Part shown: piece by piece, positions 26,130 through 39,557 of the stretch | Layout of the letters: every line of letters begins with the position of its first letter | Numbering within the stretch: the first letter of the stretch is position 1 | From: Gymnorhina tibicen | Lineage: Eukaryota; Chordata; Aves; Passeriformes; Artamidae | Reading direction: 5' to 3' | Assembly (NCBI GenBank): GCA_013399875.1 | Contig: VXAZ01006807.1 | Span: forward strand, 558,001-622,000 | Length of the DNA: 64,000 bases | Notes under the pieces: model-generated | Told to the model about the DNA's origin: nothing | Databases searched by the model: none | Seen by the model: the letters and a program-made list of their open reading frames with translations, nothing else | Made by a program: the position numbers and the translations under genes

Positions 26130-28420
26130 TGGCTGCCTCCTGCAAGTAACACGTGCACCCCCTCCTCCACATGCCTCTGACAATCCTGACAACCAGAGTT
26201 GAGGCAAACCAAAAATGGCCGAATTGGCTTCCCACACCATTTAAATACCAAAGGTCTGATTTTTACAATTATTGTGTCCACACACAGACACAACCCTCCT
26301 CCTGAAGGAGGATGCTAAGTGACATCTGAAAAACAAACTACTTAGCAAAGGAAGAACCTATAAACTAGAACAATACAAAAGAAATTATCCAAAGGGCAGC
26401 ATGTCATGCACTCTACACTACTGGAGTACTACTGTCACTGTAAATTTTCCCTCATTTTCCCCCTAAGAGCTATCCGTATGTCTTGATGACTGCAAAGGCA
26501 CACAGGCACGTGTCTCCTGCCTTCCAACACCTTTCCAACGTTTCAGGTTTCCTACACAGCACCTGTCTGAAGTGCACTGCATCACTCCTGCGTCTTTCAG
26601 CACCTGCCTCCTACATTCAGAGGAAAAGAAGCTCAGCTATAGTGCACTACAGCACACAAATTTTATACAACAAATTTATTTTACATGAAATTACTCTTGG
26701 AGACATAGAAAGAAAATGGAAAAAAGTAAAGCCGAAGGAGCCAACATTCTAGGAAGGCAGAAGTGTACAAAATATACTCTGAGTACAATTTAAACCCCTT
26801 CATAAAGCAAACAAACAAAGAAAAATTGAAAGTGATACAATGCAGTGTAATTCAAGCCCAATGTTGCAAACACTAAAAAAATCAGCAAATGAAGTAGATG
26901 CCTCGCATGGCTCTTTCACTATGCTGTGCATAGAAAGCAACCTGGAAAAATATACTAAAAATTTCCGTGTTTTTCTCCCCACAATGGCAAAATTTTAGTC
27001 TGATGATCTTTTATTATTTCAGAAAAAAACACGTGCCATAAAATGAATAGTAAGAGGAAACTAATTAGTTTGCACCTATGCAGAAAACACAATTCAATCT
27101 CCTAAATAATTAAAAGCATTTCTGAGTGTCAGCTTTTCTTATCATTATCAAAAAAACCAGTTTATATTGCAGCTGAGATTAATATTTTTAGTATCTGAAT
27201 GGAAACAAATGTGGAAGTGAATGTCTATTAAAACTGTGTGATGGCCTACGGCTTTATAAATAACCACATCCCCTCGCTGCCAGTTGCAGTGATGACTACG
27301 GATACAGCATGCTAAGTTATTCCATCACAAGTCACATGCTCGCGGGAGCACTGCAAAGTGAAGATCAAGGTTAAATAGTTAGCAGGGATTTCTAAGAGCG
27401 AAGATGGCCGTGTGACCTTGGAGCTCTGACAGGCTCCAACCCAGGAAAACACGGTGTGTAAGGAATCAGACGTTACCCATGTTCTTCACAGGAGAATTTT
27501 TTTTTAAATAGATACAAAGCATTTCATGTCTAAAAGGCCAACTAGGAAAGTCAAGAGTTCACAGCAAAAGGTGTGCTATTTCTAAAAATCCCCCACATTA
27601 AATGTTACAGAATAGATGCTTTACCCCCTATCTCAGTGCTTGTGCTCATCTGATATGGAAAACTCTCCTGCACTGAAACCCTAATGGAGGCAGCTTTGAG
27701 AAAGACTCATGGCACCTATTTTCACTAGAAGGTGTGCAGCTGCTTTGCAGTATTTCCCGAAAAACTAGCACCATTCTCATGAATGGTTTCCCAATGTGAG
27801 CTGATTAATATTACAGCTAACAGCACTGTCCCAAACTTCGCCTGGAATTTCCTCCCTCTAACTGTTGCACTAAGATGCGTTTTCATAATCCAGGCACCAA
27901 GGTGACTTCTGCCAAGCAGAGGAAGGGACTGGAGCTTGACTGGGTGCCGGTTCCCCTTGGCTCACTCAGGGGCCAGAAAAGCAACTCAGCGAGGCTGTGT
28001 CTTACAGAGAGCCGAAGGAAAGAGGCCAGGAAACTTTATGCTGGGATTTTTCCCAGGTTTAACTCTGTACATTCATCCACAGCTTCCCATGAGTCAAAGC
28101 AAAGTTGAGACTGCCTGGCATGGCTGCAGACCTGGTAGCAGGCACAGCCCTACGTCCTGTCCGAGTCCTTTTCTCCTGGCAGATTCCAATTGTACTTCCT
28201 TCCTGTCCTCGCCTCCTACCTCATCCAAACCATCCCAGCATTTGCTTTGAGCAACCTGAGCACTCCCCGCCAGAAACGTACCTCTTGAGAGGCTTAAAAA
28301 CTTGGCAAAAAATTAGATTTTTAGCCCAGAAAAAGATTTTTAAAAGGTAAGACCCTGCTATGGGTTACTGATACGTTAAAATGGCATGGTTTTAATGAGT
28401 AAAAAGAAATTCCTCCTTGT
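26130..28420. other. Unique non-coding stretch
   Basis: No gene is recognised. About 27180-27460 keeps several CpGs and looks like a candidate conserved element. A good-looking donor AAAAG/GTAAGA occurs near 28348, only about 85 bases before the acceptor of the next candidate exon. Confidence 0.5.
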
Positions 28421-28432
28421 TCTTTATTTCAG

Positions 28433-28536
28433 AACCAGCCTGAACAGTTCTGGAGGCAGTTTTCACACTGGAAGCTGTTCCAATGGAAATGTTGGTGTAG
28501 CCAAAATGAAAGGAAGCTCTGCTACAACGTCCAATG
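28433..28536 (+). other. Candidate internal exon, 104 nt (low confidence)
   Basis: A pyrimidine-rich acceptor (CTTGTTCTTTATTTCAG) precedes 28433 and a GTATTT donor follows 28536. One frame is open throughout and reads a Ser/Gly-rich stretch beginning TSLNSSGGSFHTGS and ending SSATTSNG, the sort of low-complexity linker found in scaffold or nuclear proteins. I do not recognise the protein. The reverse strand is also open here, and 104 is not a multiple of three, so a chance origin is quite possible. Confidence 0.18.
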
Positions 28537-28549
28537 GTATTTCCATTAG

Positions 28550-31500
28550 TTTTATAGCCCCTATCTCTACCTAACACAATGCCTTTAAAAATTATTAAAA
28601 GCAGTAAAATGCCTCCATTTTTCCTTCCTTGTCTATGGAAGAACACAACATTAACCAAACCAATTTCTTTAACTAAAATGACACTTTTGACATCTCATTA
28701 TAATTTGACAACCACTTAGTTTGCCTTCAAATCAACACCCTCTATGTTTCTAACTACATGTAACACAACATGGTTGGGGATGACCCGTGTTTACATCTTC
28801 TAAGCCCAACTCACTCTGCTTTCTGAACTGTTAGAAATTAGAGCTGCTAAGAACAAAAAAGAAAAAAAAAAGCTACTATTTGTTTCTAAGTTATTATCAG
28901 AAGACAAGCTTCAGATCACTCCAACCTTAATAACTACTGCCAGAGTTGTTTCTACCCATTAGTAGTTGTCAACAGATTGGTTTCATTTAATGGGCAGCCA
29001 AACTCAGCTTCAGTGAACAGCATTTCCCTGGGAAAAAAACCAGAGTTTGCAAACCTTCACATGAAGAAAATGAACAGGATGCGTGCAGTAACAAGTACTT
29101 ACAAAATGAAATGCAATCTGCTCACAAAACTGCAGTATATAGTTTTGTTCTCCTACTATTTTAGCAATTCCTGTTGTCTAGCTGTGTATTCCAATTGGCA
29201 AAAACAATACAACCAATATCCTGAGACAGCAGAATTTTGCATGAAATTCATAAATAAAATAAATTTGAAAAATAACTTGATTTTTTTTTTTAAAGTATAG
29301 CTCCAATTCTTTTTCTAAGGCAATCAAGAGTAGTTTGACATACCAGATCATAATAAGACATGGAGAAAAAAAGCTTTTCAAAAAAAAAAATCGAACTATC
29401 CCAAACCACTCCCCTACCTGCTGGACTATTTGTTTCATAACCAGAGCAGAGCAAAGGGTTATATAGTCAGAACAACAACCTACTACACTTGTAATTCAGC
29501 TCATTTCTCTTACCCTGACAGAAAGCTACTGGAAAATGTATGGTGACTTCTTTTTTTTTAATTAATTCCAAAATTGAATTGGAACTAAAGGAGGAGAAAG
29601 ATTAAATGAGCTATGGCAGAGGTACCCCTGCCCTTCACACACTGCATCCTGGGATGCCTTGCAAGGAGAAGTCTGCCCAGACTTCATACAGAGATGTGAA
29701 TGCTTGGCACTGGGCTGGAGATTGAACCTCTAATTAAGTATCTGTGGGAGAGCAAGGAGTCTCCCTCTCCCTCTGCCTCTCTCCCTGGTGATGCCCAGCA
29801 GTCAGAGAGCAGACAGAGACACCCACTGCAGCACATCTCTGCAAAGGTTTCTCTTGGCAGCCTGAGCAGTTGCTATTTTCCCTTTATATTTTTAGTGTGG
29901 GGTGTGCATGTCCGTGTGTGTGTGTTTTGCTTCTGTTATAACCGGTTTGAACGCATGAACAAAGCCTGGGGTGAGTGATGGGAAAGGCTTGGAGGAGGAT
30001 GCTTTTGAAGAATGGGGTTTGATAGCTGGATCACCGAGCATCTGTTATTTGTATATCGTGTCATTTACATTAAAGAGGAAATACAACAGTAACACAGCAA
30101 TACATGGATGCAGGAGCAGTGTCCACGAGCAGATGGGGATGCCTGCCCTGCTCTATTTGGTGTCTGGGTCTGGGTTTAGAAGCTTGCTCACAAGCAAAAG
30201 AGCTTTAGTCCCCTCCTCATGCTTCATGTACGCCATTCCTTTACAGAAACAGTGTCTGCACACGAACATTGGCTGCCAAAAATGTGACAAATTCAAACAG
30301 ACAAGCTCTCATAATTACCAGAGAAATCTGTACACAAAGGAGGAAAGGGAACTATGCTCCATGGAAAAAAAAAAAAAGTCCAAACATCATATATGAAAAC
30401 AAGACAAAGGGAGCTATTGTTGAAATGAGTCTTGCCAGTTCCCAAAACATTTGATTTTCTTTTTACCCTTAGGCTTTAAGAGTAAGTGAATAACTTTTTT
30501 TTTTTTTGCAAAAATAAAATCATTCTGTATTCTATCTGGGAGAGAGAAAAATACAAAATAAGAAAATCAGCCTTTCCACCAACCCTGCCCCATGCAGCAC
30601 ACGAGTCTAAAGTAAATGTGACTTCACATCTGAAAATACCTTAATTCAGATAAAAACAGCATCACAAAACCACTGAAGTCATGGAGTTGTCCTACTGAGC
30701 AGCATCTAGGCCTCAGCAGTACAAATTTAATAACCACCCCACTGCCACAGAATCAACATCCAGGACTTTCTGTTGCAGGCACAGAGCAGCAGAGCAGTAG
30801 GTCAGGCTGAAAGGCTTCAGCTCTCATACAGGAGTTATCTTTACCCAAACAACACTGAAAGATTCAACTGGAATATTTTTATCTTGATCCTGAACCTCTT
30901 TTCATGATTTTGCACTTTGCAGACAGCGGTGTCTGCTGCCCCGCCCCAGCATCCTGCAGCAAATCACGCTCCCAAATACAAAGGCAGCACCATCCCATTC
31001 CCGTGGCCAGACAGACTCTCCCATCATCCTGGTAACACTCATTATATCACACACTTATCACCATTATCTCTCCACTGAAAGCTTTTTTTTAAAAAATTAC
31101 TTTTTCGTATCATGGTTCCTTCCACTGTAAATCACTAACAAGAACTTGTTTATTTTCTGACCTCATCCAACTTTACTTCTTTGGGTTTTTTTAACCATTC
31201 CTTCTTTTTTTTTTTTTTAATTATTCCTTGAAGTAACTCTGAATCTAACTGCTTCCATGTAGTATCTATGCAAGCAGCAGAAAATAGTAATATTGCCATT
31301 TTTCTCCAGTGAAGTTTTCTATGTTATTTCAGGTTTGTAGGTAGGATTCTCAAGAGAACCCCACTCTGCTCAACAGATACACATACAGGTTTTACGGGCC
31401 GTTCTGTTATGGGTAATCTACCTGCCATACCACTTCAAAATGATGCCAGTACGCCAAAAATGCAGTACTACTACTTTGAGACTATTTCATAATGCATTCA

Positions 31501-33340
31501 TGAAAGAAACTGGATCACAAAACATGTTATTGCCATTACATGTGGAAGTCATTACTGTGGGGCCTAAGGATGGCTGCAAAGCAGCTTCACACGCCAACGG
31601 AAAACCTTTCGCATCCACTGGCTGCTCCTGACCAGCAGCCTGTGCCAGCTCCTGGTGCAGCCTGTGCCAGCACCACCACAATTAACCACAATGATTTCCT
31701 CTTCTTGACAGGAATCTCTCCACGGAAATTTGCTCCATGCTAATGCCTAAAACTGATTTTTAACACTACGGATGAGACGTAAACAAAATGAGTTTATCTT
31801 CTCAGAAGAAAACATTTCAGGGCCAATCCAGTGGTTTCAAGATGCATTGGAAAAGAGCTAATTCTGCCAAAATAATCCCTTTTATTCCTCTGATTTTCAG
31901 AGGAATGCTTTGCTGATATTTCTAACCTTTCTAACTTCTTTTCTAACTCACTTCAAAAATGGATTAATCAATGGCAAAAATCACCCTGTGCAGAATCTGT
32001 GAGGTTGGGATGCCCAAGAGACAGGTGAGGTTGGCATGCTCCTGATTAAAACAGTCACACATCAACTTGCAAGGTCTTCAAAATTTGGAAATCTTTTGAC
32101 TGACATATATTGCACAAGAATAGAAATTTTCTTTACACCGATTACATCATATATTGCTGAGGATCTGCAACTTGCCCTCAAAATGGCCAATGTCATGAAT
32201 TGGTCAGGATTACTGTTAACCTTCACACTTGTAGACTGAATAAAAAGGCTGTATTTTTCTCAGAGCATAAATTAACAGCACTAAATACGATGTTTTGGAA
32301 CATTCACACAAAACCATTGAAGGTTGATTTTGTTTTTTAATAATGGAAGGGTATTTATCAAGTTGCTTTGTTATAATATTTTGGCACTTATCTGGCAGAA
32401 ATTTGAGATGAAATACATAACACTGATGTAACAATGTTTCCTGTGAAATATAAAATAATCTGGCACATTCTTCTCTCCACCATGTGAATAGTAATTCAAC
32501 TGCAATCTCTGCTAGATATGTATTACTCTCTGAATTAAATATAACTGTTTGAATTTTTTCCCTTTTCTAGTTTAAAACAAAACAAACAGAAAACCACAAA
32601 AACCTAAACCAAGAAATCCATTTAACATTGCCAGCTTAACAAAGTTGTTTGGATGTACTATCAATTACTCCTTCTAGGCCCACAGTCACATATTAAGAAA
32701 TCTTTAGGAAACACTGCAAAGGAGTAGTACAAGAAATGCGCAACTGCAAAAGACAAAGAAAGTAGCCTCCAAGGCAGGAAACTAAACTTCCAGGACTGTC
32801 TTGTTCTGATGGTTTTCAGTTCTGCAGAGCTTTCTATTTTTCTCTTCTTCAATTTAGCCCTGGGAAGCTGTTGTGGGAGGTATTATCTATTTGATGGAGA
32901 TTTTTTTTTTTCCCAGATCGTAGCCAAAAATAGATGATGAGAGGGGAAAAAAAGAATAAAGAAAATCTCATGTAAATAGCCTCAGAAGATGTGATTTACA
33001 AAAGAAGAAACCTGCTAGCCACAGATTAAACCACACTATATTTGTTCTGAAACAGAATTAAAATAAATAGCATCATTAACTGCATCTGCTAAGAAATCAT
33101 TCTGCTTCTGTACAGAATGAGTTTCTGCTGAGGAAGATTCCTTGCCCACATCTCATCCACGGAGTGTGTGGGATAGAAACACACACTGGCTGTGGTCTCT
33201 TGTTTCAGGCAACTGAAGATGACAGAAGACAAAGAGAGGAACATACTAAAATGGGTTCACCACAGGAAGAGGATTATACAACCTTAGATATAATTTGTAC
33301 AATCAAGGAAGAGGGATAAAGTGAGGAATGAAGGCATTCA
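28550..33340. other. Unique non-coding stretch
   Basis: No gene is recognised. It contains a CT-rich patch at about 29759-29790, a GT patch at 29914-29925, an A-run at 30365-30377, and T-runs at 30495-30507 and 31205-31218. A strong-looking donor GGG/GTGAGT at 29971 is discussed among the findings. Confidence 0.5.
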
Positions 33341-33351
33341 GCAAATGACAT

Positions 33352-33372
33352 ACACACACACACACACACACA
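33352..33372. repeat. (AC)n microsatellite
   Basis: About ten perfect AC units, followed by AAATAAATA. Likely polymorphic in length. Confidence 0.9.
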
Positions 33373-33379
33373 AATAAAT

Positions 33380-36300
33380 ATGAGAAAAAGCTCACCACTT
33401 CAAAATCCAATAATGAACAATACAACTCCATTATACTATAGTGTCAGGACTGTCAAGCAAGTCTGTAGATATTAATTAAGTTATGTAATTGTTTAGACTG
33501 AAATGCAACACAGAAATAGCTAAAATACTTTGGAGATGGGAACAAGACTACTAAGTCTGCTCTTGTTTCTATGTTTGCTCTTAGACACCCTGACCATGCA
33601 TCTAAAAGCAAACAGAACAGGTTTTTTATTTAACTTATTCTTAAAAATTGATACCATAAAGACCAAGTAAAGCAAATGGAATATGAGTCTGTTCCCACGT
33701 TACTGGGCAGAGGTGACTGGTAGAGTTTGTCTCTATCTTTTTCAATTACTCATCAACCACATAAATAGTCCTTAACATATTTCCACTTTCAGAGTTGTAC
33801 ATGACAGTCTCAGTGTTGGAGAAACATAGAGGTATCTTTGTCTAAACCACAACACTGCAACAGGCTGTGTTCTGCACCCACCCTTTGTCTGTGGGATAAT
33901 AAAGTCAAACCAAATAAAAATAAAAGCATCTTTGACATAAAAGGAATAATTATTTTCAATTTTAAATTTGAAATTTTGGTTGAAAAAATATGGTCAGACA
34001 GAAGGACAAAGTGCATTTCTTTCCAGACTACAAAGTCCCAAACAAACTACTGAACACCTACTTCAGAGGCAGCAGAACAGAGCTATGTGTCCCAGCCAAT
34101 GCATGACCTATGCAAACTTTCCCTGATGTTACACAGCAGTAGCTTGTTCAATCTCCTCTTTAAATCAAGAAAGCTTGTCAGCAATCAAGGGGTTAAATCC
34201 CTCTTCTCATCTTCCTCCTCTCCTCAGCTTCCCACACAAGATTGAACCTATTTCATAAATGAGAGCTGTCCTCCTACGTAAGATTCATATTAATAAAATC
34301 ACTCTTGGAGGATCACAGGCTCCATCTATCCCAGCACATTAAGCAGTGCCAGGGAATGCTCCTGGGAGAAGGAACCTGATGGTCCACACTCTCATGGTGG
34401 GAGATGGCTCCTGGCAGCACCTGGCCCTAAACCAAGCAGTGCCCTCCCAAGCCAGTCTCTGGCCATCCATCAGCTGGGATGTGACCAACCTGTTTTGGAG
34501 TGTAAGGCTCAGCGGCGCTGGCTGGGGCTCTACTGTGCCAGCTGGCCCTGCTGCCAGGGCAGCCACCGTCTTTCCACACACAGACAAATCCCAGCACCAA
34601 GCAGGGTGTGCAGCTCCAGCTGCTTTACATTCAGGTGTCTTTACCAGTCTCATGTACAGCCATCAGACAGCAGAACCAGCTCCATGGTACCTGCTCCCCA
34701 CAAGTTAGTTCTCCTCTGACTACGGATACTGCCAGCATTTCCAGCACAGACAATGCACCATAACTCTGGTGAGAGATCTCCTGTGGTCCAGGCAAAAATA
34801 TCTGTCATCAACTTGATCGTGTAAAAAACCCAGTGAGTTTAACTCTGGGAAATGTATTCTGTTTGTATTAGTTAGTATACAAATCTGTGTGAAACAGAAG
34901 CAAACCATTATTTAGAATGGACTTTACGAGAGCATAACACAGGCTCTAGATACCAGTGCCCTCCACAGCTGCACTGAGCTCGGGGACAGCACTTCAGCAA
35001 AGGCGTTCAAAAATGCCTACATCGTAACTCTTTAAAAATGAGTTTAAAAAACTCTTTAAAAACTCTTTAAAGAAAAATCAAGATCTTTTCTTGCACCCAA
35101 AAAAACCTTTGCCATACATAAGAGAAATCACACAAGTGTTACTGGATTTGATTCTACTGTTTCAATAAAACATAAATGTTAAGAGGGCAGGACAAACTGA
35201 TCTGAGGGCATTATTATCCTCACCAGCCAATACTCACAGGACTCAAACCTGTATCGCTCCTAGGTCTGTCACACATCTCCCATGCTCAGGGTTGCCTGCA
35301 AAAGCTGACAGTGGAGAAGACTGGTTTTAACACTAACTTCTGCCATCACTTGCCTTAGCACCTGGAGTGAAGGACAGAGGGGGAAGCCACACACACAGGG
35401 ATCTCTGGTACAGCAGATGAAGGTGCACAGTCCACATTCAGCCCTCCCTTTGGACCTGAGCATGAGTGGTACTACAGGCAGTCAGGAAACAACCAGCACT
35501 ACAGCTGGCCAGCTCCAGTATTGCCAGTGGTGTAACTGGGCAGGCTCAGGCTGCAGGACAGCCACTGAGCTATTCTGGGCTGTGACAGATGAGATGCGAA
35601 AGCTGAAGGTGTTACTGCCAAGTCTTACCATCGTTTCCCAAGCCTTTGTTCAGCCCTTCTGCTGGAGGTGGCAAAACCAGCGTGGTGTGTGCCCCAGCTG
35701 AGGGCACCAGCACCTCAAACTGTCTCTGTGAATCCCATCCTTTGTAATTACAGTCAGTGATGAAGATGCAGCTCTCAAGACACACAGGGCAATTAATTAC
35801 CAGAATCTACATTGCTGGTTTTAAGTATCACACCAAAAATGCATTAACAAAAGGCAGCACTGTAGTATATATTTTCAGATCAGAACACTCAATCAGCACA
35901 TGTAGAATACAGGAACATTAGGTAAAAGCAACTATAATTTGAAAAATATGATCTAAAAATCAAGCTTAGAGGGAAATGGAGTTTTCTTTTTCCAGATGAC
36001 CAGTATAACATGAAGTGACTTAACTCATCTGACAAGATGGATTACAGCTGGCCCCTTATCTCTTGGCCTGCTTAGTAACATGAAAGGAAAAGAAAAACAA
36101 TGCATTAATTGATGGTGGAGAACGTTTTTCTTCCTAATTGTTTCCAGCCAGAATTTTTGAGCCTGAGCCATTTCCCAAATAATGGCTAGCATTTGTGTAC
36201 ACATTACTTTCTTTCATGTGACAAGGAAATGTAATTTTTCTTTGAAAACATACTCATTAAGGAAGCAAGCCCCTTCCCCCCCCAGAAGTCTTTGCACCCC

Positions 36301-36650
36301 ATTCATAAGTGTGACACAGTATAATCACTTTAAAAGTCTGGAGGAACCGCAGATCCTTTGAAAACTCCCACAGCAGAGACACAGCCATGCGCCTACACTC
36401 CAATGCCCTCTATTAGATCAGGCCTACCCAGTATTTTAAGGTTATTTGCAATGCGACAACCATCAGAGATCTCAATCAGGTTGAGAGTTATTCTAGGAAA
36501 CACATTAAAAAAAAAAATCAAAGAAACCAATGATTATCACAAATAATTGGAAGGAGCAGGCATCATTAATACAGTCATAATATTACATAGGTTGATTATA
36601 TGCTCAGAAGTCACTTGGAAGTATTTATTTTCTCTGATAGATGCTTTTCA
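33380..36650. other. Unique non-coding stretch
   Basis: No gene is recognised. GC-richer patches at 34330-34700 and 35270-35700 have overlapping open frames on both strands, with no family signature. Confidence 0.5.
35026..35072. repeat. Short tandem repeat of AACTCTTTAAA units
   Basis: Three AACTCTTTAAA units lie at 35026, 35050 and 35061. The spacer between the first two carries GAGTTT, which is the inverse of the AACTC part, so the segment can also fold on itself. Confidence 0.75.
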
Positions 36651-36664
36651 GCTCAGTTTCACAG

Positions 36665-36781
36665 AGCCCTCTCAAGAAAAGGAAGTGCACAAAGGGAGTT
36701 GTGATGACTGCTGTACTTCTCACCAGCCTCGGCACCCGGGGAGATGCGAGTGTGACGGCAGATGAAATGCAGCACGACGAG
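36665..36781 (+). other. Candidate internal exon, 117 nt (low confidence)
   Basis: AG ends just before 36665 (TTTCACAG), with an alternative AG at 36650-36651 (GCTTTTCAG). A strong donor GACGAG/GTGAGC lies at 36782. The 117 bases are exactly 39 codons, open in a frame that begins SPLKKRKCTKGVV, with a basic cluster like a nuclear localisation signal, and ends VTADEMQHDE. CpGs are kept here (CCCGGGG, GCGAG, ACGGC, CACGACG) although the neighbourhood is CpG-poor, which can signal selection. I recognise no family. The acceptor's pyrimidine tract is only moderate, and the minus strand is also partly open. Confidence 0.22.
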
Positions 36782-36789
36782 GTGAGCAG

Positions 36790-39530
36790 CAGTACACCTG
36801 AAATTCCCTTCTCTACTACCAACATGCAAACTCTCAGAAGACAAACTAAACTGCAAAAGGGCTCAGTGAGTCTCCAGCCACTGTATGCTGTGTCTACTAG
36901 AAACAGTAAACAAATACCTAAGGAAAAGCTGGATGGAGACGGTGTGTCCTGTAAGTCTGTGCCACACTGTCGGTGATGCCTTGGGTTAAACAAATGCATC
37001 TGCTTGAGCCTCGTTTTTCTAGCCCTCCATTGAGATACAGCTCAGACCACAGAGAGCATGGTATCTCTCCAACACAGGAGCCTGAGCTGTTGCCAGAACG
37101 GAGACCATTTAGTCGTGACCAGAAGAAATTAAGATATTTTTTCTATTACAGCTAGAACTGCTTGGTCTCCCTGCTTGGGCTGAACCCCAGGAGAGGCTTA
37201 GTTAAAAGGAATGGCAACTGCAATAGAGTTCCCTGCCTGAGACTAAAGCTGAAGCTCAGTTTTACAAGGAAACAGATGCATTATGAACGTGCAGGCATGC
37301 AAAATTAATTTAAACCCACCCTGAAAACAGGGAGCTGAAAGACGCTCCCTCGTGGAAGCAATCCCAGCAGTGCTGCCATGCCAGCGCTGCCTACTGGGCT
37401 GGGCAGAATGGGATGCTGAACACCCACCACTCAGAGCAAAGACAAGGCTGATGCTGCACATCAGCTCCTATTATTTGATTTATAACCCCGGTGCTGAGAT
37501 GTGTACTAGCTATGTGGGGCAAGGTACACTTCCCTACTCTCTCCCTCCCTGATGGATCAGTGGAAAGCTCGTGCTGCAGATATCAGTGATTAGCAACAAT
37601 TATCACGTAAGGCTGGCAACCACCCATAAGAATGCAGCCACCAACTCTTCCCTCAGGTATGATCACAAATTGGGGATCCAAAAGAGTCCAGTCCTCTGCT
37701 GTGGTGGATCTCACAAGATCTTACAGATCTCTGTAATTTGGGAAGGCCTCAGAGAATGCTGTATTTTTCAGGTGATGGCAAGGTATCTAAGAAATACACT
37801 TACTCCTGTCAGCAGCTCTCTGAAACATTTAAAAGTTCATTTTAAGAGTAATAAATATATTTCATAACCATCCCAAGGGAGTTTTTCCTCTTCAGTGAAG
37901 CTACTGTACTTGGCAAGGAAGCAGCGTGACATTTTTCCCCAAAGGCTCTGGAGTGATAAATGATAGCTAAAATGAAATTTTCTATTAGGCTTAAAGCCTT
38001 TGCAGGACGGGCTTCAAGAAGAAAGGTTTGGATTAAGAAGTCCAAATTTAAAAATCCTGAAATGTAAATGTTAGAGTATTTGAAACACAGACACGACTGA
38101 TACACAGAGATTAAACTAATTTAAGGCAAACTCCCAGACAGCTCTTTGGTATGAAACAACTGAGGGATTGGAGATATCTCTTACTGCCTTTCACACAATA
38201 AACTTCCTCTGAAAATGCACCATAAACTAAACTAAGATAACCCCATTAAAACATTATAACACTTCATTGATATTGAGCTGCATTCGGATATTAAAATAGT
38301 TCAAGTATCTTTCAGCACACTCTAGAAACATGTTTGTTCTTGAATGAATTCACTTGAAGTACACATAGAAAGAGTAACAGTAAAATTATCAGCCTGAGGG
38401 TTTGACATTTTTAGAATCTAGAAATAACAAGTTAACACCCAAAATCTTAAGTTTAGGTCACCAAATTACGAAAGTTTTAGAAAAATCAGATTGGATTATT
38501 TCTCTTGTGGTTTTGAACTGCTAGCTATATATGTGACTCACATTTTCAAAAGTTTTAATGTAAAAATAATTTTATCTTGGTCTTAATGGAATCAGATGCA
38601 ATCTCACAATTTACCAGGCTGGCTGGGTGTTAAGAAAAATGTTCCAAAACTTCACAGTTAACTCTTCTTGACAGTTTAGTGTGGAATTTAGCTATATTCA
38701 AAAACTGCATTGACCCATGACAACCTTATTGAGATGGCACTCTTTACATCTCTCAAGTTCCTGTGAAAATGCCTGACCATTATGGTCACTTCGACTAAAC
38801 TTAGTTCTGGATCTGGAGTCTTTCCTGAGAGAGTGAAGTCCTGGCTGCACACTGCAGATGCCAGTCAGTCATTCCAAAGGGTCACAGCAGCTTGTGACAG
38901 CACCCAGTGTGAGGAAATTTGTGAGATACTCTGCCAGGTCTGAAGCTGAGATTCAGGACTAAAGAGCAACATGGGAATTAATCCTTTCAATACCTCCTAA
39001 GTGAACTCACACGATACGCAATGGTTGATTACACTGAAAAAATGTACTTTTAAAAAACTTAATATATAATAATTTTTAAGAGTACACAACAAATTTACAA
39101 GAGGCAAGAATTTCATCTTTACTACTTGTAGTCACCAACATCCCGAGCTGCAAATGGAGAATCAAACCATTGTCAAAAAACCAGTACTTTTTAAAAAACC
39201 ACACATCAGCTAAACAGTGTTACATAATTACAGACCGAGCAAGGTACTGACATGTTTTTTTGTTCCCACTTGGATAATATTAGAATAAGAAGTCAGTGCC
39301 TTTAATATCCATTTGGATTCATTTCCTGGGTATCCCACTTCCATTCCTAGCAAAACTCAGTAACTGAAAATAACTGAAGTCAAATGTTTTCTGTTTTCTA
39401 GCCTGTAAATGTCTGTCACACTGAAAGATATTTCCACAGGTGATCGAATGAGGCAGGGGAGCAGTTTATCAGACACATTCACCACCTGGTCACTGGTTCC
39501 AGTCCAGACTGAAATTGATAGTCCATGTTT
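36790..39530. other. Unique non-coding stretch
   Basis: No gene, RNA or recognised transposon. The stretch from 38100 to 39350 is strongly AT-rich, with only very short open frames. Confidence 0.55.
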
Positions 39531-39533
39531 AAC

Positions 39534-39557
39534 NNNNNNNNNNNNNNNNNNNNNNNN
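39534..39557. other. Assembly gap (24 N)
   Basis: A run of 24 undetermined bases. The frame that seems to run through it is an artefact of translating N. Real gap length is unknown. Confidence 0.98.

Noticed and set aside
34339..34708. Overlapping open frames of over 100 codons on both strands
   Set aside because: Open frames on both strands of a GC-richer patch are expected by chance, and no conserved motif is visible.
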